Assembly: GCA_040219275.1 (NCBI GenBank)
Contig: JAVJSU010000086.1
Span: 1-33,462 of the forward strand
Direction: 5' to 3'
Length of the DNA stretch: 33,462 nt
Source: JAVJSU01 sp040219275
Lineage (GTDB): Bacteria; Chloroflexota; Anaerolineae; Aggregatilineales; Phototrophicaceae
The position numbers and the translations under genes are program-made. Below are positions 1-8,123 of the stretch, one piece after another. The stretch's first letter is position 1. Each line of letters starts with the position of its first letter. The notes under the pieces are model-generated. The model did no database searches and had not been told where the DNA came from. It was given only the letters and a program-made list of their open reading frames with translations.

Positions 1-1
1 C

Positions 2-139
2 ACCGAGGTTGACCGCACTGACCGCCACGACTTGAGTATTTTTCGCGTCGGCTGGGATTGGTTAGAACGACGATTCGTCTTTGATGATCCCATTCCTATT
101 CTCTTCAGACCGAACTTCTGTTTGATGTCCGGTTGCTAG
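2..139 (+). mobile_element. C-terminal end of an IS4-like transposase (partial)
   Basis: An open frame enters from the left edge and stops at a TAG at 137-139. It reads as a DDE transposase tail: the stretch DRHDLSIFRVGWDWLERRF followed by a Pro-Ile-Pro turn resembles the last residues of IS4-family transposases. Only about 45 residues are present, so none of the catalytic acidic residues is visible. The final residues probably derive from the sequence into which the element inserted. The family assignment is from memory of the motif and is moderate at best. It matters because the neighbouring hsdR-like tail begins at this point, which suggests that an insertion truncated a restriction locus. 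Confidence 0.42.
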
Positions 140-394
140 AAGCCATTAAAGAATCATGACCTCACTGAAGATGAAATTGCCAATTTTGCAGTTGAGATTG
201 AACAGGTCATCGAAGACAATAAAGTAACCGATTGGGCGGGAAATACAGATATTCAAAATCAAATTCGACGACACCTCGACCACCAATTTTATATGGTCGA
301 AAATACCTATGATGTTCAATTTGATTCAGCAGAACTTAGTGGATTGCTTGATTTAGTGCTCGAGATATCCAAAGCACGGGATAGACTATCATGA
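140..394 (+). pseudogene. HsdR-like type I restriction subunit, 3' remnant
   Basis: The frame is open from just after the TAG at 137-139 to the TGA at 392-394. It encodes a helical, acidic stretch with EIEQVIEDNKVTDWAGNTDI followed by an arginine-rich helix and a Leu-rich end. This looks like the C-terminal helical domain of type I restriction HsdR, where a 'DW...D.Q..IR..LD' pattern is usual. No start codon or helicase motif is present, so this is only a tail. A short stretch in another frame just upstream (positions 118-156, ending AIKES) could continue it after a one-base shift, so a frameshift is possible. The stop overlaps the next gene's start (ATGA at 391-394), the coupling expected when DUF45 peptidase genes follow hsdR. 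Confidence 0.45.
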
Positions 395-1107
395 AGCCCG
401 CTGGACAGCATCAATTTCAATATGGTGATACGAAAATTGATTACGAACTTGCTTATGATGTGCGTGACACGATGGAAATTAGCGTCCATCCAGACTTAAG
501 TGTAACGGTGATCGCGCCGAACGATACGGAACCGGACGCGATACAAACAAAGTTGCAGAAACGGGCAGGATGGATCGTCAAGCAACAGCGTGAATTTAGG
601 CAATATCTGCCGCATATGCCAAAACGTCAATATGTGAGTGGTGAAACGCATTGGTACCTAGGCAGGCAATATCGCCTAAAGGTGGCCGAAGCGGAGCGCG
701 CGCAAGTCAAGCTCATCCGCGGTTATTTTTATATTTATGTCAAGAATTCTGATGATTCTACGAAGGTTGAGCAACTCCTCAAAAAGTGGTATCGAAATCG
801 GGCAAAGTTTGTTTTTCAGGAACGTCTCGATGCGATACTTCCTCGCTTTGCTTCACTGGATATGCCGGAACCGCAACTCGTTATACGGGAGATGCAATCG
901 CGGTGGGGAAGTTGTTCTGATGCGGGCAAAATCACACTCAACTTGAAGCTCATACAGGTCGGTAAACCTTATATCGACTATGTTATCGTACATGAGTTGT
1001 GCCATCTCGTCGAACACAATCATGGCAAGCGATTTTATCTGTTATTAGATCGCATTATGCCAGATTGGAAAGAACGACGGAAAACCCTGAATGAGTTTGC
1101 TTCATAA
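391..1107 (+). CDS. DUF45 / YgjP-like zinc metallopeptidase (M48-like)
   Basis: This 238-residue protein is full length for the YgjP-like DUF45 family (PF01863). The zinc-site motif HELCH is at residues 201-205, where His201 and His205 would bind zinc and Glu202 would be catalytic. It is followed by NHG with a third ligand at His211. The preceding segment REMQSRWGSC is the usual signature just before the active-site helix. There is no signal peptide, so it should act in the cytoplasm. Genes of this family very often sit directly downstream of type I restriction hsdR genes; here the ATG overlaps the stop of an hsdR-like tail by four bases. Its substrate is not known. It appears intact although its upstream partner is broken. 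Confidence 0.9.
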   Translation: MKPAGQHQFQYGDTKIDYELAYDVRDTMEISVHPDLSVTVIAPNDTEPDAIQTKLQKRAGWIVKQQREFRQYLPHMPKRQYVSGETHWYLGRQYRLKVAEAERAQVKLIRGYFYIYVKNSDDSTKVEQLLKKWYRNRAKFVFQERLDAILPRFASLDMPEPQLVIREMQSRWGSCSDAGKITLNLKLIQVGKPYIDYVIVHELCHLVEHNHGKRFYLLLDRIMPDWKERRKTLNEFAS

Positions 1108-1176
1108 TGAAACCGCCGCATTGATTTTGAATTTACCCGCCACAATGTGATACGAGTAAAAGATGGTTCACTCAGT

Positions 1177-2085
1177 CTAATTATTTATCTCAAAACGTCC
1201 AAAGCTTATATCGAGGCTCAAAAGTTCTTGCATAAGCGCTTCTGCCATAATACGTTTACCTATTTCGTTCAGATGAACGCCATCTCCATAGATCAAACCA
1301 TTCGGATTTTCTCGCCAGTAAATCTCTAGTAATTCTGAACCTTCGCCACGGAGCACTGAATACTGATTCTCAAAGTACGTTGTGCGATCAATCGATGTGA
1401 ATACATGCTCATTTCGACTATAAAGTGGTGCAATGTCCATGCAAGCGAGGTTATCAATCTCACCAAGGACTCCAGCTGGTGCACAAGCGGTCGCTAATGC
1501 GGTATTTGCTTGTTGAATGGTAGTGGTTGAGATGCTTGATTCATAAATACGATCTCCAAGTTCGGATGTCGCTGTTGGGTAGTAATTCATCATGACAATT
1601 TGACTTGTGTCATTTTCTTGTCGTATTGAACTGATAAAATCTGCAAGTAAAGCAGTAAAAGGTAAAGCAAAATTTTCATTAACCATGCCACGTAATTCAT
1701 TCATCCAGGGAAGAATTACGATGTATTGACAGTTTTGAGTCTGGGCGAAGCGAAATTCAGGTGTTGTTGTGTAAGGTAAAGTACCTGTTAATGAAGATGC
1801 TTCAACGCTTAAGTCATATACACCCAAATGGTAGGCACCTATATCGTGCAGTGCCGTATCCACGAATTCAGCAAATGGTTGCGTTTGGATTATTGGAAAA
1901 CCTTGCCCAGGTACTTCAAAAACTGCACTACCATGTGCGACTGAATCACCAATAATTAGGATACAATCGCCTACCGCATCTTTTGTTTCCTGTGCATTTG
2001 AGCGGGTCAAAGTATATTCGCTCAAAAAAAAGCCATAAATGGAGATCATTACGACTGCCATTATTTTGACGGATTGACTTTGCAT
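1177..2085 (-). CDS. Secreted SGNH/GDSL-like hydrolase
   Basis: The 302-residue product begins with a signal-anchor-like hydrophobic segment (about residues 7-22), so it is probably exported. Block I of the SGNH family is visible as IIGDSVAHGS with the nucleophile Ser48. The C-terminal block reads GDGVHLNEIGKR with Asp268 and His271 as the other triad members. These hydrolases act on esters such as acetylated sugars or lipids; the substrate cannot be read from the sequence. The ATG at 2085 is preceded by TAGGGA at a suitable distance. The gene lies downstream of the secreted PPC/SH3 gene in the same direction, but a terminator-like hairpin separates them, so it may be only partly co-transcribed. 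Confidence 0.8.
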   Translation of the reverse strand: MQSQSVKIMAVVMISIYGFFLSEYTLTRSNAQETKDAVGDCILIIGDSVAHGSAVFEVPGQGFPIIQTQPFAEFVDTALHDIGAYHLGVYDLSVEASSLTGTLPYTTTPEFRFAQTQNCQYIVILPWMNELRGMVNENFALPFTALLADFISSIRQENDTSQIVMMNYYPTATSELGDRIYESSISTTTIQQANTALATACAPAGVLGEIDNLACMDIAPLYSRNEHVFTSIDRTTYFENQYSVLRGEGSELLEIYWRENPNGLIYGDGVHLNEIGKRIMAEALMQELLSLDISFGRFEINN

Positions 2086-2107
2086 TTTTATGAATCCCTA
2101 TAGTGTC

Positions 2108-2143
2108 TTTAAAACAAAGGAGCTTTAGTTATTCCAAAGCTCC
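2108..2143 (-). terminator. Intrinsic terminator between the PPC/SH3 and SGNH genes
   Basis: Read on the minus strand, GGAGCTTT at 2143-2136 pairs perfectly with AAAGCTCC at 2126-2119 across a 9-base loop. A T-rich run (TTTGTTTT) follows. It lies 55 bases after the stop of the PPC/SH3 gene and 23 bases before the SGNH start, which would end or attenuate the leftward transcript. Confidence 0.6.
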
Positions 2144-2197
2144 ATGTTCAAAATTCAAATTACCTAAAGATGGATAAGTAGATATGTAGATTGATTA

Positions 2198-4480
2198 TCA
2201 ATTATTTCCGAAACACCGCCAACTATAAGCAGGAATAGCGGATGTATCTAATTGAATAGCGTATGCGTCAGAACGATCATAGGTATCACGGCAGATACGA
2301 TCAAAATCGCTCTGTGAAAGCGTAGTGATGCGGCTCCCACCCTGTGTACAATACCAGTTATTATTGTCGTTAGTGATGCCATATCCCTGCGTCGTGCAGA
2401 AATATTCTACCTGAAATTCGCCAATTGCCTGCCGGGCACCATTTGTTTGTCCTATTCCTCCCGTAAGCATAGATGGACCGCCTGTTGGATCAAGCAGTTC
2501 GATCCAATATGCGCGAGTATCGGCTTCCGCTGTCCAGCCAATTGTGCCATTATGGTTAACTTGATACCACGCATAACCATCACTGCACTCCGGACCATCA
2601 ATGACCTCAAAGACACCCCCTGAGGAGATTTGTCCTACCTGGCTGAAACCTGTTCCCGCATCACTTCGCATTCGATTACTTCTACCGTTCGGAACAACCC
2701 GTCCAATATCACCGGCGACAAGACGTGATGCTAATGTATTGGGGCAGGTAACGGATGGTGGTTGGCGAGTCGAGTCTGGTGGCGTTGTTCCGCCACTCGT
2801 ACTTGACGATTGCAATGACAGAGTAAAGGTACCACTAAAACTACGATTATTAAAAGCGCGTACCCGAATTGTATATGTGTCGGTAGATGGTAGCGTAAAA
2901 TTGCTAATCATCGAATTCAATCCAGAGCCACCATCATCATCAAAGGTAACCTGTCGTCCGTTTCTGAATAGCTCTAGATAAGTGTCAAAGTCACTGCTAT
3001 CGAGCGAAATAGTGACTACATCCCCACTTGTGCCGGAGAATATATAGTCGATACCGGTCGTGGAGCGGGTCGTCCTACTAAGGCTTTGATTGTAGTTGAT
3101 GACATTCGACGTTGAAGTATTACCATTCTCGGTCAAGGTCAGTGTATAGTCACCACTAAAACTACGATTATTAAAAGCACGTACCCGAATTGTATATGTG
3201 TCGGTAGATGGTAGCGTAAAATTGCTAATCATCGAATTCAATCCAGAGCCACCATCATCATCAAAGGTAACCTGTCGTCCGCTTCTGAACAGTTCTAGAT
3301 ATGTATCAAAGTCATTGCTATCGAGCGAAATAGTGACTACATCCCCACTTGTGCCGGAAAATGTGTAGTCGATACTACTCCTGGAGTTCGTTCGTGCGGT
3401 GATTGTCTCACCATATTCAATTGATGGGACGGTTGATGTTGGCGGAGGGATAGGCGTAGAACTAGGACGCGGAGTGTTGGTACGCGTATTTGTTGCTGTT
3501 GGAGTCCGCGATGGTGTGCTCGTAAAGGTACTTGTCGGCGTATTAGACGCAATCGGCGTATTTGAGGGTGTAGGTGTAGTGGATGGTGTAAATGTTTGCG
3601 ACGGTGTTAGGGTTGGCGTGAAGGTTGCCGTAGGTGTGAGTGTATAGGTTGCTGTAAGCGTTGGCGACGGTGTGATCGTTGCTAGATCATTAAGCACGGT
3701 ATAAGCAACTGCGACACTTCCCTCTGCACGGTTAATGATACTCTGAAATTCCGTGTCATCTTCAACTACTGAAACGGTAGCATTTATCCATAGGTCATCG
3801 TCGCTTGTAAATTCTGTAACATTGTCATCTACCAGTGAATCACCGTTTAGCGTTGTTAAATTTACCTGGGTTGTTTCTGTGCTTACAGTTAGTGCCAGAC
3901 TATCACCTGCATTTAACCAGAAAAATAATTCTCCTTCGCCTGTATTGAGCGTCGACTCATAGATGTCTTCTAATATGATAATGCCGTTATCTACCCGTGG
4001 CGGAAGTTGATCTTGTAATACGCTAAAAATAGCATAACTGGATCCCGAAAGCATAATCCTATATCTACCCGGATCAGCTGTACTGTTGGGTTCTGATGAG
4101 GCACCGACATAGTACCAATCGGAATGTTCAATCTCTACAGAAAGAATACTTTGAAGTCCACGGAGATCAGAAAACTGTGTCGCTATTTCTTGCCCCTCGC
4201 TATTCATCAATGACAGATACGGTAGAAATGTACCTTCAGTTCTCTCAAGATTTATGAGGACGGTCTCGCCTGCCTCAGCGTAAAACAAATAGGTTGTAAT
4301 TGTCTCCTCGTTTTCAATGGAGCCGCTTACAGGTGCATCAGGAAAGAGTATGTAATTGTAAGAGATTTCATCACCTGGAAATGAAGGCAGTGGTAAATCT
4401 CCGTCTCCCTGTGCACTTGCCGTTACGAAAACGCCAAGCATTAGTATTATTGCTATCAAAAATGTGATTAAATGTCTCAT
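2198..4480 (-). CDS. Secreted multidomain protein: PPC-like domains, Thr/Pro linker, SH3-like domain
   Basis: About 760 residues. A signal peptide (residues 1-24, cleavage after ASA) is followed by a PPC-like beta domain (about 35-150), a middle beta-rich region and a Thr/Pro/Ser-rich linker (about 268-353). Next come two nearly identical PPC-like domains (about 355-450 and 460-560) with the repeated motif DTYLELFR.GRQVTFDDDGG. A bacterial SH3-like domain (about 585-657) and a Cys-containing C-terminal region complete it. The layout suggests a cell-surface binding protein that spans the envelope through its linker. The ATG at 4480 is preferred over the TTG one codon earlier because GGTGGGG lies 9 bases upstream. 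It follows the STAND-like gene by under 50 bases, so the two are probably one operon. Confidence 0.75.
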   Translation of the reverse strand: MRHLITFLIAIILMLGVFVTASAQGDGDLPLPSFPGDEISYNYILFPDAPVSGSIENEETITTYLFYAEAGETVLINLERTEGTFLPYLSLMNSEGQEIATQFSDLRGLQSILSVEIEHSDWYYVGASSEPNSTADPGRYRIMLSGSSYAIFSVLQDQLPPRVDNGIIILEDIYESTLNTGEGELFFWLNAGDSLALTVSTETTQVNLTTLNGDSLVDDNVTEFTSDDDLWINATVSVVEDDTEFQSIINRAEGSVAVAYTVLNDLATITPSPTLTATYTLTPTATFTPTLTPSQTFTPSTTPTPSNTPIASNTPTSTFTSTPSRTPTATNTRTNTPRPSSTPIPPPTSTVPSIEYGETITARTNSRSSIDYTFSGTSGDVVTISLDSNDFDTYLELFRSGRQVTFDDDGGSGLNSMISNFTLPSTDTYTIRVRAFNNRSFSGDYTLTLTENGNTSTSNVINYNQSLSRTTRSTTGIDYIFSGTSGDVVTISLDSSDFDTYLELFRNGRQVTFDDDGGSGLNSMISNFTLPSTDTYTIRVRAFNNRSFSGTFTLSLQSSSTSGGTTPPDSTRQPPSVTCPNTLASRLVAGDIGRVVPNGRSNRMRSDAGTGFSQVGQISSGGVFEVIDGPECSDGYAWYQVNHNGTIGWTAEADTRAYWIELLDPTGGPSMLTGGIGQTNGARQAIGEFQVEYFCTTQGYGITNDNNNWYCTQGGSRITTLSQSDFDRICRDTYDRSDAYAIQLDTSAIPAYSWRCFGNN
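2831..3376 (-). repeat. Tandem near-identical PPC-coding repeat (321-bp period)
   Basis: Positions 2831-3055 and 3152-3376 are almost the same sequence, offset by exactly 321 bases (107 codons). They encode the second and third PPC-like domains of the surrounding gene. The few differences are single bases, which points to a recent in-frame duplication or to gene conversion. Confidence 0.85.
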
Positions 4481-4526
4481 CAATTACATCCCCACCGTTT
4501 GCTTTGCCTGTTGTAAATAGGATTAA

Positions 4527-7229
4527 TTATGCGTTTGATTTCGCTGAGGTTGCCCTCGTTTGTGCTTCTATAGTGTTCAGGTCAAGAATCTCGTCTTCGT
4601 TTAAGAAAAGGTCAAATGGAATACGCCTATTTGAACGTTTCAAAATATTGGAAAGGGCTTCTGCAGGTTTGCTTAAGCGTGCATCATCACCACGATCTTC
4701 AAGCACTATTGTGAAGATATTCTGTATTGCTTTGAAGCTTTCTGGTAAATGTTCTAAATCTTCGCGGCGACCGATTGAAACAAAAGCGCCACTTAACCAT
4801 GAAAACACAGATTCAAATGCTGTGAATCGGTCACTTTGTTCATCATTCAACATCGTGTTCAGGTAAATTCGGAACACATTCGGGTGTTGCATTCCACAAT
4901 AAACCATGGCAAGTGTTGCCGTCCATAGGTGTGGCTTGGTACCTAAACCACGCCGTGCGTCTTCAAATATTTGATATAGATAATGTTCATCGTCATCATA
5001 AATTTTGGTTTGCGGAAATTGATCCTCGTTCTGATTAAGCAGATGATGCACAAATTGGATATAGGGTTCACCATGAACAGCAATTAAAACAGAGATCGCT
5101 TGAGCTACTTCGATTCGTACCTGTTGATGTGGATCCCCAGCGAGTAGAAAAATCAATTTGTGAGTATATTCGGGATATAATTGATCCAACCTTAACAGTT
5201 GTCGTGCCACTACCCGTCTGACACGCCAATCCGCTTCCCATGCCAGCATCACTAACATGTGCCACAGGGAATTTAGCTCATCGATAGGGAGTAATTTCGC
5301 CGGTGCTTGCTCGAAAAGGCTGACCGCTTCTGCATCATTTTCGGCTGGGTAAACGGCACCGTCTAAATGCCCAAATTCTTCTTGCTGATTTAGTGTGTTA
5401 CCTAACTCACAGAGTGCGAATGCCATCGTCATACGAATATTGCTCCGGCGCTGGTTTCGTTCTAGTTGGCTACCAAGTGCATTTATTCGCTCTTCTATGC
5501 GATTTCCTGTGGCTTGAAGCGACTCTTGCTGGATTGTACTATACCAACGCGCCAACAAACTGAGGCTCCGACGACTTTCCCAATAACTTTTCTCCGGGTC
5601 GGGTGTGTCACGGCGATGGAGTCTCAACAAGGTGTCACTAAATGCCACTTTATAGCGCATTGTATTTTCTGTCGTATTAATAAATTCAGAATCTTTGCTT
5701 AATTTGACAAAATACGGTTGTTCCGCCCACGCCTGTAACACATATTCTGTTGTCCGTGATTCCTGCCAACCGATTTCTACAAGGCTGTTGAGCAGGCTAT
5801 TACGTAAGCGTTGGCTAATCGTCAATCGTTCTGAGCGCGTAGCGAGATCGGTTCCCCAGATTTCAAGGAAATAAAGATCATCCGTTAAACTGGCACTGCT
5901 GGAAATCGGCGGACGATCTGAACTTATAATCAGGTTAGCGATAAATGGTAAGGCATTAATGAGTGAACGGCGGTAACTGCCAAGTACATAACTAATTAAA
6001 CTCTTGCGTGTATCTTCGTCTCTAAATCCAATCTGATCTTTGCCTGTCTGGTCTTTTGTAATCTGAATATAACCATTCAGCCGCTCTTGAATGCCATGAT
6101 AATCACTCATCTTCAGGTTAGTATCACGCAAGCGCCAGCGTTCTTCGATCAGCTTTTCATAAATTGCCCAAAAGGTTTGTTGTGGAATATCGTTAATAAG
6201 GCTCACCGCCAAGACCATATAACGCTCTTCTTCATTTTGTAGTCCATCGAACCACTTATGTAACTGAAGATCGTGATCGGACTTGATTGCACTTAGGATA
6301 TCCGCAGGCTGTTTTGCATTTTCCACATAGGCGCTAAATTGTGCGGCACTACCCGGTGAATGAATATTCTCAGTAACGAATTGAAATAGCGTGATCTGTT
6401 TGCGGGTAGGATCAATATTATGAAGAGTTGTTGTTGCTTCTACATGCGTATCTTCTTTGATAATTTGTAACGTTCGCAGGTGTTCGCTGACTCCATCATC
6501 GTTAATCCTGGTAACGACCCATTGTGTGAGGTCTTCAGGGGTATATGGGTTACTGTCAGTTAGGGAGATAAATCCTTGTGGAAGATTCCCAAACGCTTTC
6601 TCCCATTTTTTAGGCTCTTTAGCAGGGTCTTTTTTCGTTAGCAGGATCGTATATACATTCTTTTTCTGGCTATATTGTTGCAGTTCCTGAAGCACTTCTT
6701 GACTATAGCCTTCAGGTGTAACATCTGAGATGATAATGACCGTATTTTTTATTGTCTGACTATTATCAGAATCAGTGCTTCGGCTACGCAACGCACCTGT
6801 CACAGTGATTCCCGTTACCTGTCCTGTTGGTTTGTAGGCTTCATAATCGTCCGTAAGTTTATTTTTTAGCACCTCATCTATCATACGTTTTGCGAGACTT
6901 TCAGCAACATATTGATGCCCCCATGCCGGAGGTGCTTCCAGAATTACAAGATAATTTTTCCTTAGCAAATCAAACAATGGGTCTAATTGCGTCGGTAATG
7001 TGGCAGTGCTAATCGTGTTCAATGTTGTTAGAGCTAGAACATCATTGTTTGAACTTGAGTAGTAGACGTTTTCGTTTTGGGTGAAGTTACCACCAATATT
7101 GCCAATGATAGTACCTCGATTGACCTCAACGAGTTGTTCAACATTGGTTTGAGTTGTTGAGTCGGATGGTGAAGAAAGTGAAACATCCGATGAGACCGCC
7201 TGGTTTTCCATATTTGCGTCAATGTCCAT
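4527..7229 (-). CDS. STAND-like protein with degenerate P-loop and HEAT-like repeats
   Basis: About 900 residues without signal peptide or membrane segment. A disordered Ser/Thr-rich head leads into GNIGGNFTQNEN (residues 43-54). A P-loop-like region follows: hydrophobic strand, then EAPPAWGHQYVAES (about 99-111), at the place where a Walker A is expected but without its GK[ST]. A Walker B-like strand IIISDV is near residue 168. The middle resembles the helical and winged-helix part of STAND NTPases. The C-terminal third has HEAT-like helical repeats (RRVVARQLLRL, QVRIEVAQAISVL). I start at the ATG at 7229, which has AGGA 7 bases upstream; the ATG at 7244 lacks a ribosome site. It sits 76 bases after the DUF4062 gene. 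Function is inferred only: sensor or scaffold of a conflict-type system. Confidence 0.55.
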   Translation of the reverse strand: MDIDANMENQAVSSDVSLSSPSDSTTQTNVEQLVEVNRGTIIGNIGGNFTQNENVYYSSSNNDVLALTTLNTISTATLPTQLDPLFDLLRKNYLVILEAPPAWGHQYVAESLAKRMIDEVLKNKLTDDYEAYKPTGQVTGITVTGALRSRSTDSDNSQTIKNTVIIISDVTPEGYSQEVLQELQQYSQKKNVYTILLTKKDPAKEPKKWEKAFGNLPQGFISLTDSNPYTPEDLTQWVVTRINDDGVSEHLRTLQIIKEDTHVEATTTLHNIDPTRKQITLFQFVTENIHSPGSAAQFSAYVENAKQPADILSAIKSDHDLQLHKWFDGLQNEEERYMVLAVSLINDIPQQTFWAIYEKLIEERWRLRDTNLKMSDYHGIQERLNGYIQITKDQTGKDQIGFRDEDTRKSLISYVLGSYRRSLINALPFIANLIISSDRPPISSSASLTDDLYFLEIWGTDLATRSERLTISQRLRNSLLNSLVEIGWQESRTTEYVLQAWAEQPYFVKLSKDSEFINTTENTMRYKVAFSDTLLRLHRRDTPDPEKSYWESRRSLSLLARWYSTIQQESLQATGNRIEERINALGSQLERNQRRSNIRMTMAFALCELGNTLNQQEEFGHLDGAVYPAENDAEAVSLFEQAPAKLLPIDELNSLWHMLVMLAWEADWRVRRVVARQLLRLDQLYPEYTHKLIFLLAGDPHQQVRIEVAQAISVLIAVHGEPYIQFVHHLLNQNEDQFPQTKIYDDDEHYLYQIFEDARRGLGTKPHLWTATLAMVYCGMQHPNVFRIYLNTMLNDEQSDRFTAFESVFSWLSGAFVSIGRREDLEHLPESFKAIQNIFTIVLEDRGDDARLSKPAEALSNILKRSNRRIPFDLFLNEDEILDLNTIEAQTRATSAKSNA

Positions 7230-7305
7230 TGTGTTTTCCTGCATTAAACAAAAGTAGCCGGTACCTCTGATTTAATATATTGAAGTAGCTGTATAAATTG
7301 GCGTG

Positions 7306-7935
7306 TTAAGAGTCTTGCTGATTTTGCGTATTGTTGAGCGTCACGTTGCCACCGACGTTACCAAACATTATGCCTGTATTCTTTTTGACTTCCTGTTTAA
7401 CATTTACGCTACCATCTGTACTCGAATCATCTTTTGCGGTTTGTTCCATGCCTTCTAATTGATCTTGCATCCAATTCATAAGGGCATTTTGTACTTTCTG
7501 GGCGAGATCTTCAGGGGTTGTAAACAGTGCACGAACGCTTTCACGATTGAGCTTTCGTTTAAAGATACTTAACAGCATCTTTCCCTCGTCGTCCGTTTCT
7601 GCATGAATATTGATAAGTGATTGCGGATCATCATAATTATCAGCAACAATAAAAATAAGGCATGGTATCTCTAATCTTACAGCCTCAAGATATTCTAATT
7701 CCGTGACGGATTTATCATCATCAGGGCGATAACCATACCGTTTACCATAGATACCGAGAAACACATCGGATTTTTGAACCTCTTCAAGGCTAACTTTCGT
7801 CGCATCACCTGCTTTACTACCAAATGTTTCCATCGCAATAGGAAAGTTATTGGTTTGACGGAGCATATTGATGACAGCGTCTCGATGTATTTCTAAGTCT
7901 CTAAAAGTCGAACTTATAAAGATATTTTTTGCCAT
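7306..7935 (-). CDS. DUF4062 domain protein (TIR-related), predicted conflict-system component
   Basis: About 209 residues. The first 150 form a DUF4062 domain: it opens with the family's typical strand and turn IFISSTFRDLEIHRDAV, continues with DVFLGIYGKRYGYRP and the Glu-rich ELEYLEAV helix. DUF4062 is distantly related to TIR domains and is usually found in front of STAND NTPases or repeats in predicted immune and stress systems. After a Lys/Asp-rich linker the protein ends with GNVGGNVTLNNTQ, a match to a motif near the head of the next protein. The ATG at 7935 is preferred because the conserved domain starts there; an upstream in-frame start at 7962 adds nine unlikely residues. It is first in the leftward operon. 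Confidence 0.75.
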   Translation of the reverse strand: MAKNIFISSTFRDLEIHRDAVINMLRQTNNFPIAMETFGSKAGDATKVSLEEVQKSDVFLGIYGKRYGYRPDDDKSVTELEYLEAVRLEIPCLIFIVADNYDDPQSLINIHAETDDEGKMLLSIFKRKLNRESVRALFTTPEDLAQKVQNALMNWMQDQLEGMEQTAKDDSSTDGSVNVKQEVKKNTGIMFGNVGGNVTLNNTQNQQDS

Positions 7936-7970
7936 GAAATTTCTCGTTTGGATTAATTGCATTCATCGCA

Positions 7971-7999
7971 ATAATAGACTATATTATTTTATGATGCAA
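7971..7999 (-). promoter_or_regulatory. Candidate promoter of the leftward DUF4062 operon
   Basis: On the minus strand TTGCAT (7999-7994) and TATTAT (7976-7971) are separated by 17 bases, 36 bases ahead of the DUF4062 ATG. The -10 box is five of six to consensus; the -35 box is weak. Confidence 0.35.
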
Positions 8000-8030
8000 A
8001 TAAAGTAATCGAGCTTAATATTATAATAAA

Positions 8031-8087
8031 TTAACTATTAGTTAATAAAAGAGTTACATTTTCGTATAAATAACTTAAAATAGTTAA
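8031..8087 (+). promoter_or_regulatory. Candidate promoter with palindromic TAGTTAA operators for the giant TPR/WD40 gene
   Basis: TTAATA (8042-8047) and TATAAA (8065-8070) are spaced by 17 bases. A perfect palindrome TTAACTA-T-TAGTTAA occupies 8031-8045 and overlaps the -35 box. The half-site TAGTTAA recurs at 8081-8087, where with TAACT at 8071-8075 it forms a shorter inverted repeat over the likely transcription start. Two related sites around a promoter suggest a dimeric regulator; none is encoded nearby that I can recognise. Confidence 0.4.
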
Positions 8088-8123
8088 CGCATACACATCA
8101 TGCATAGGTGGGGACAACACAAA

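Noticed and set aside
3337..3647. Val/Gly-rich and Arg/Gln-rich reading frames over the Thr/Pro linker
   Set aside because: They are shadow frames produced by the repetitive linker codons of the PPC/SH3 gene.
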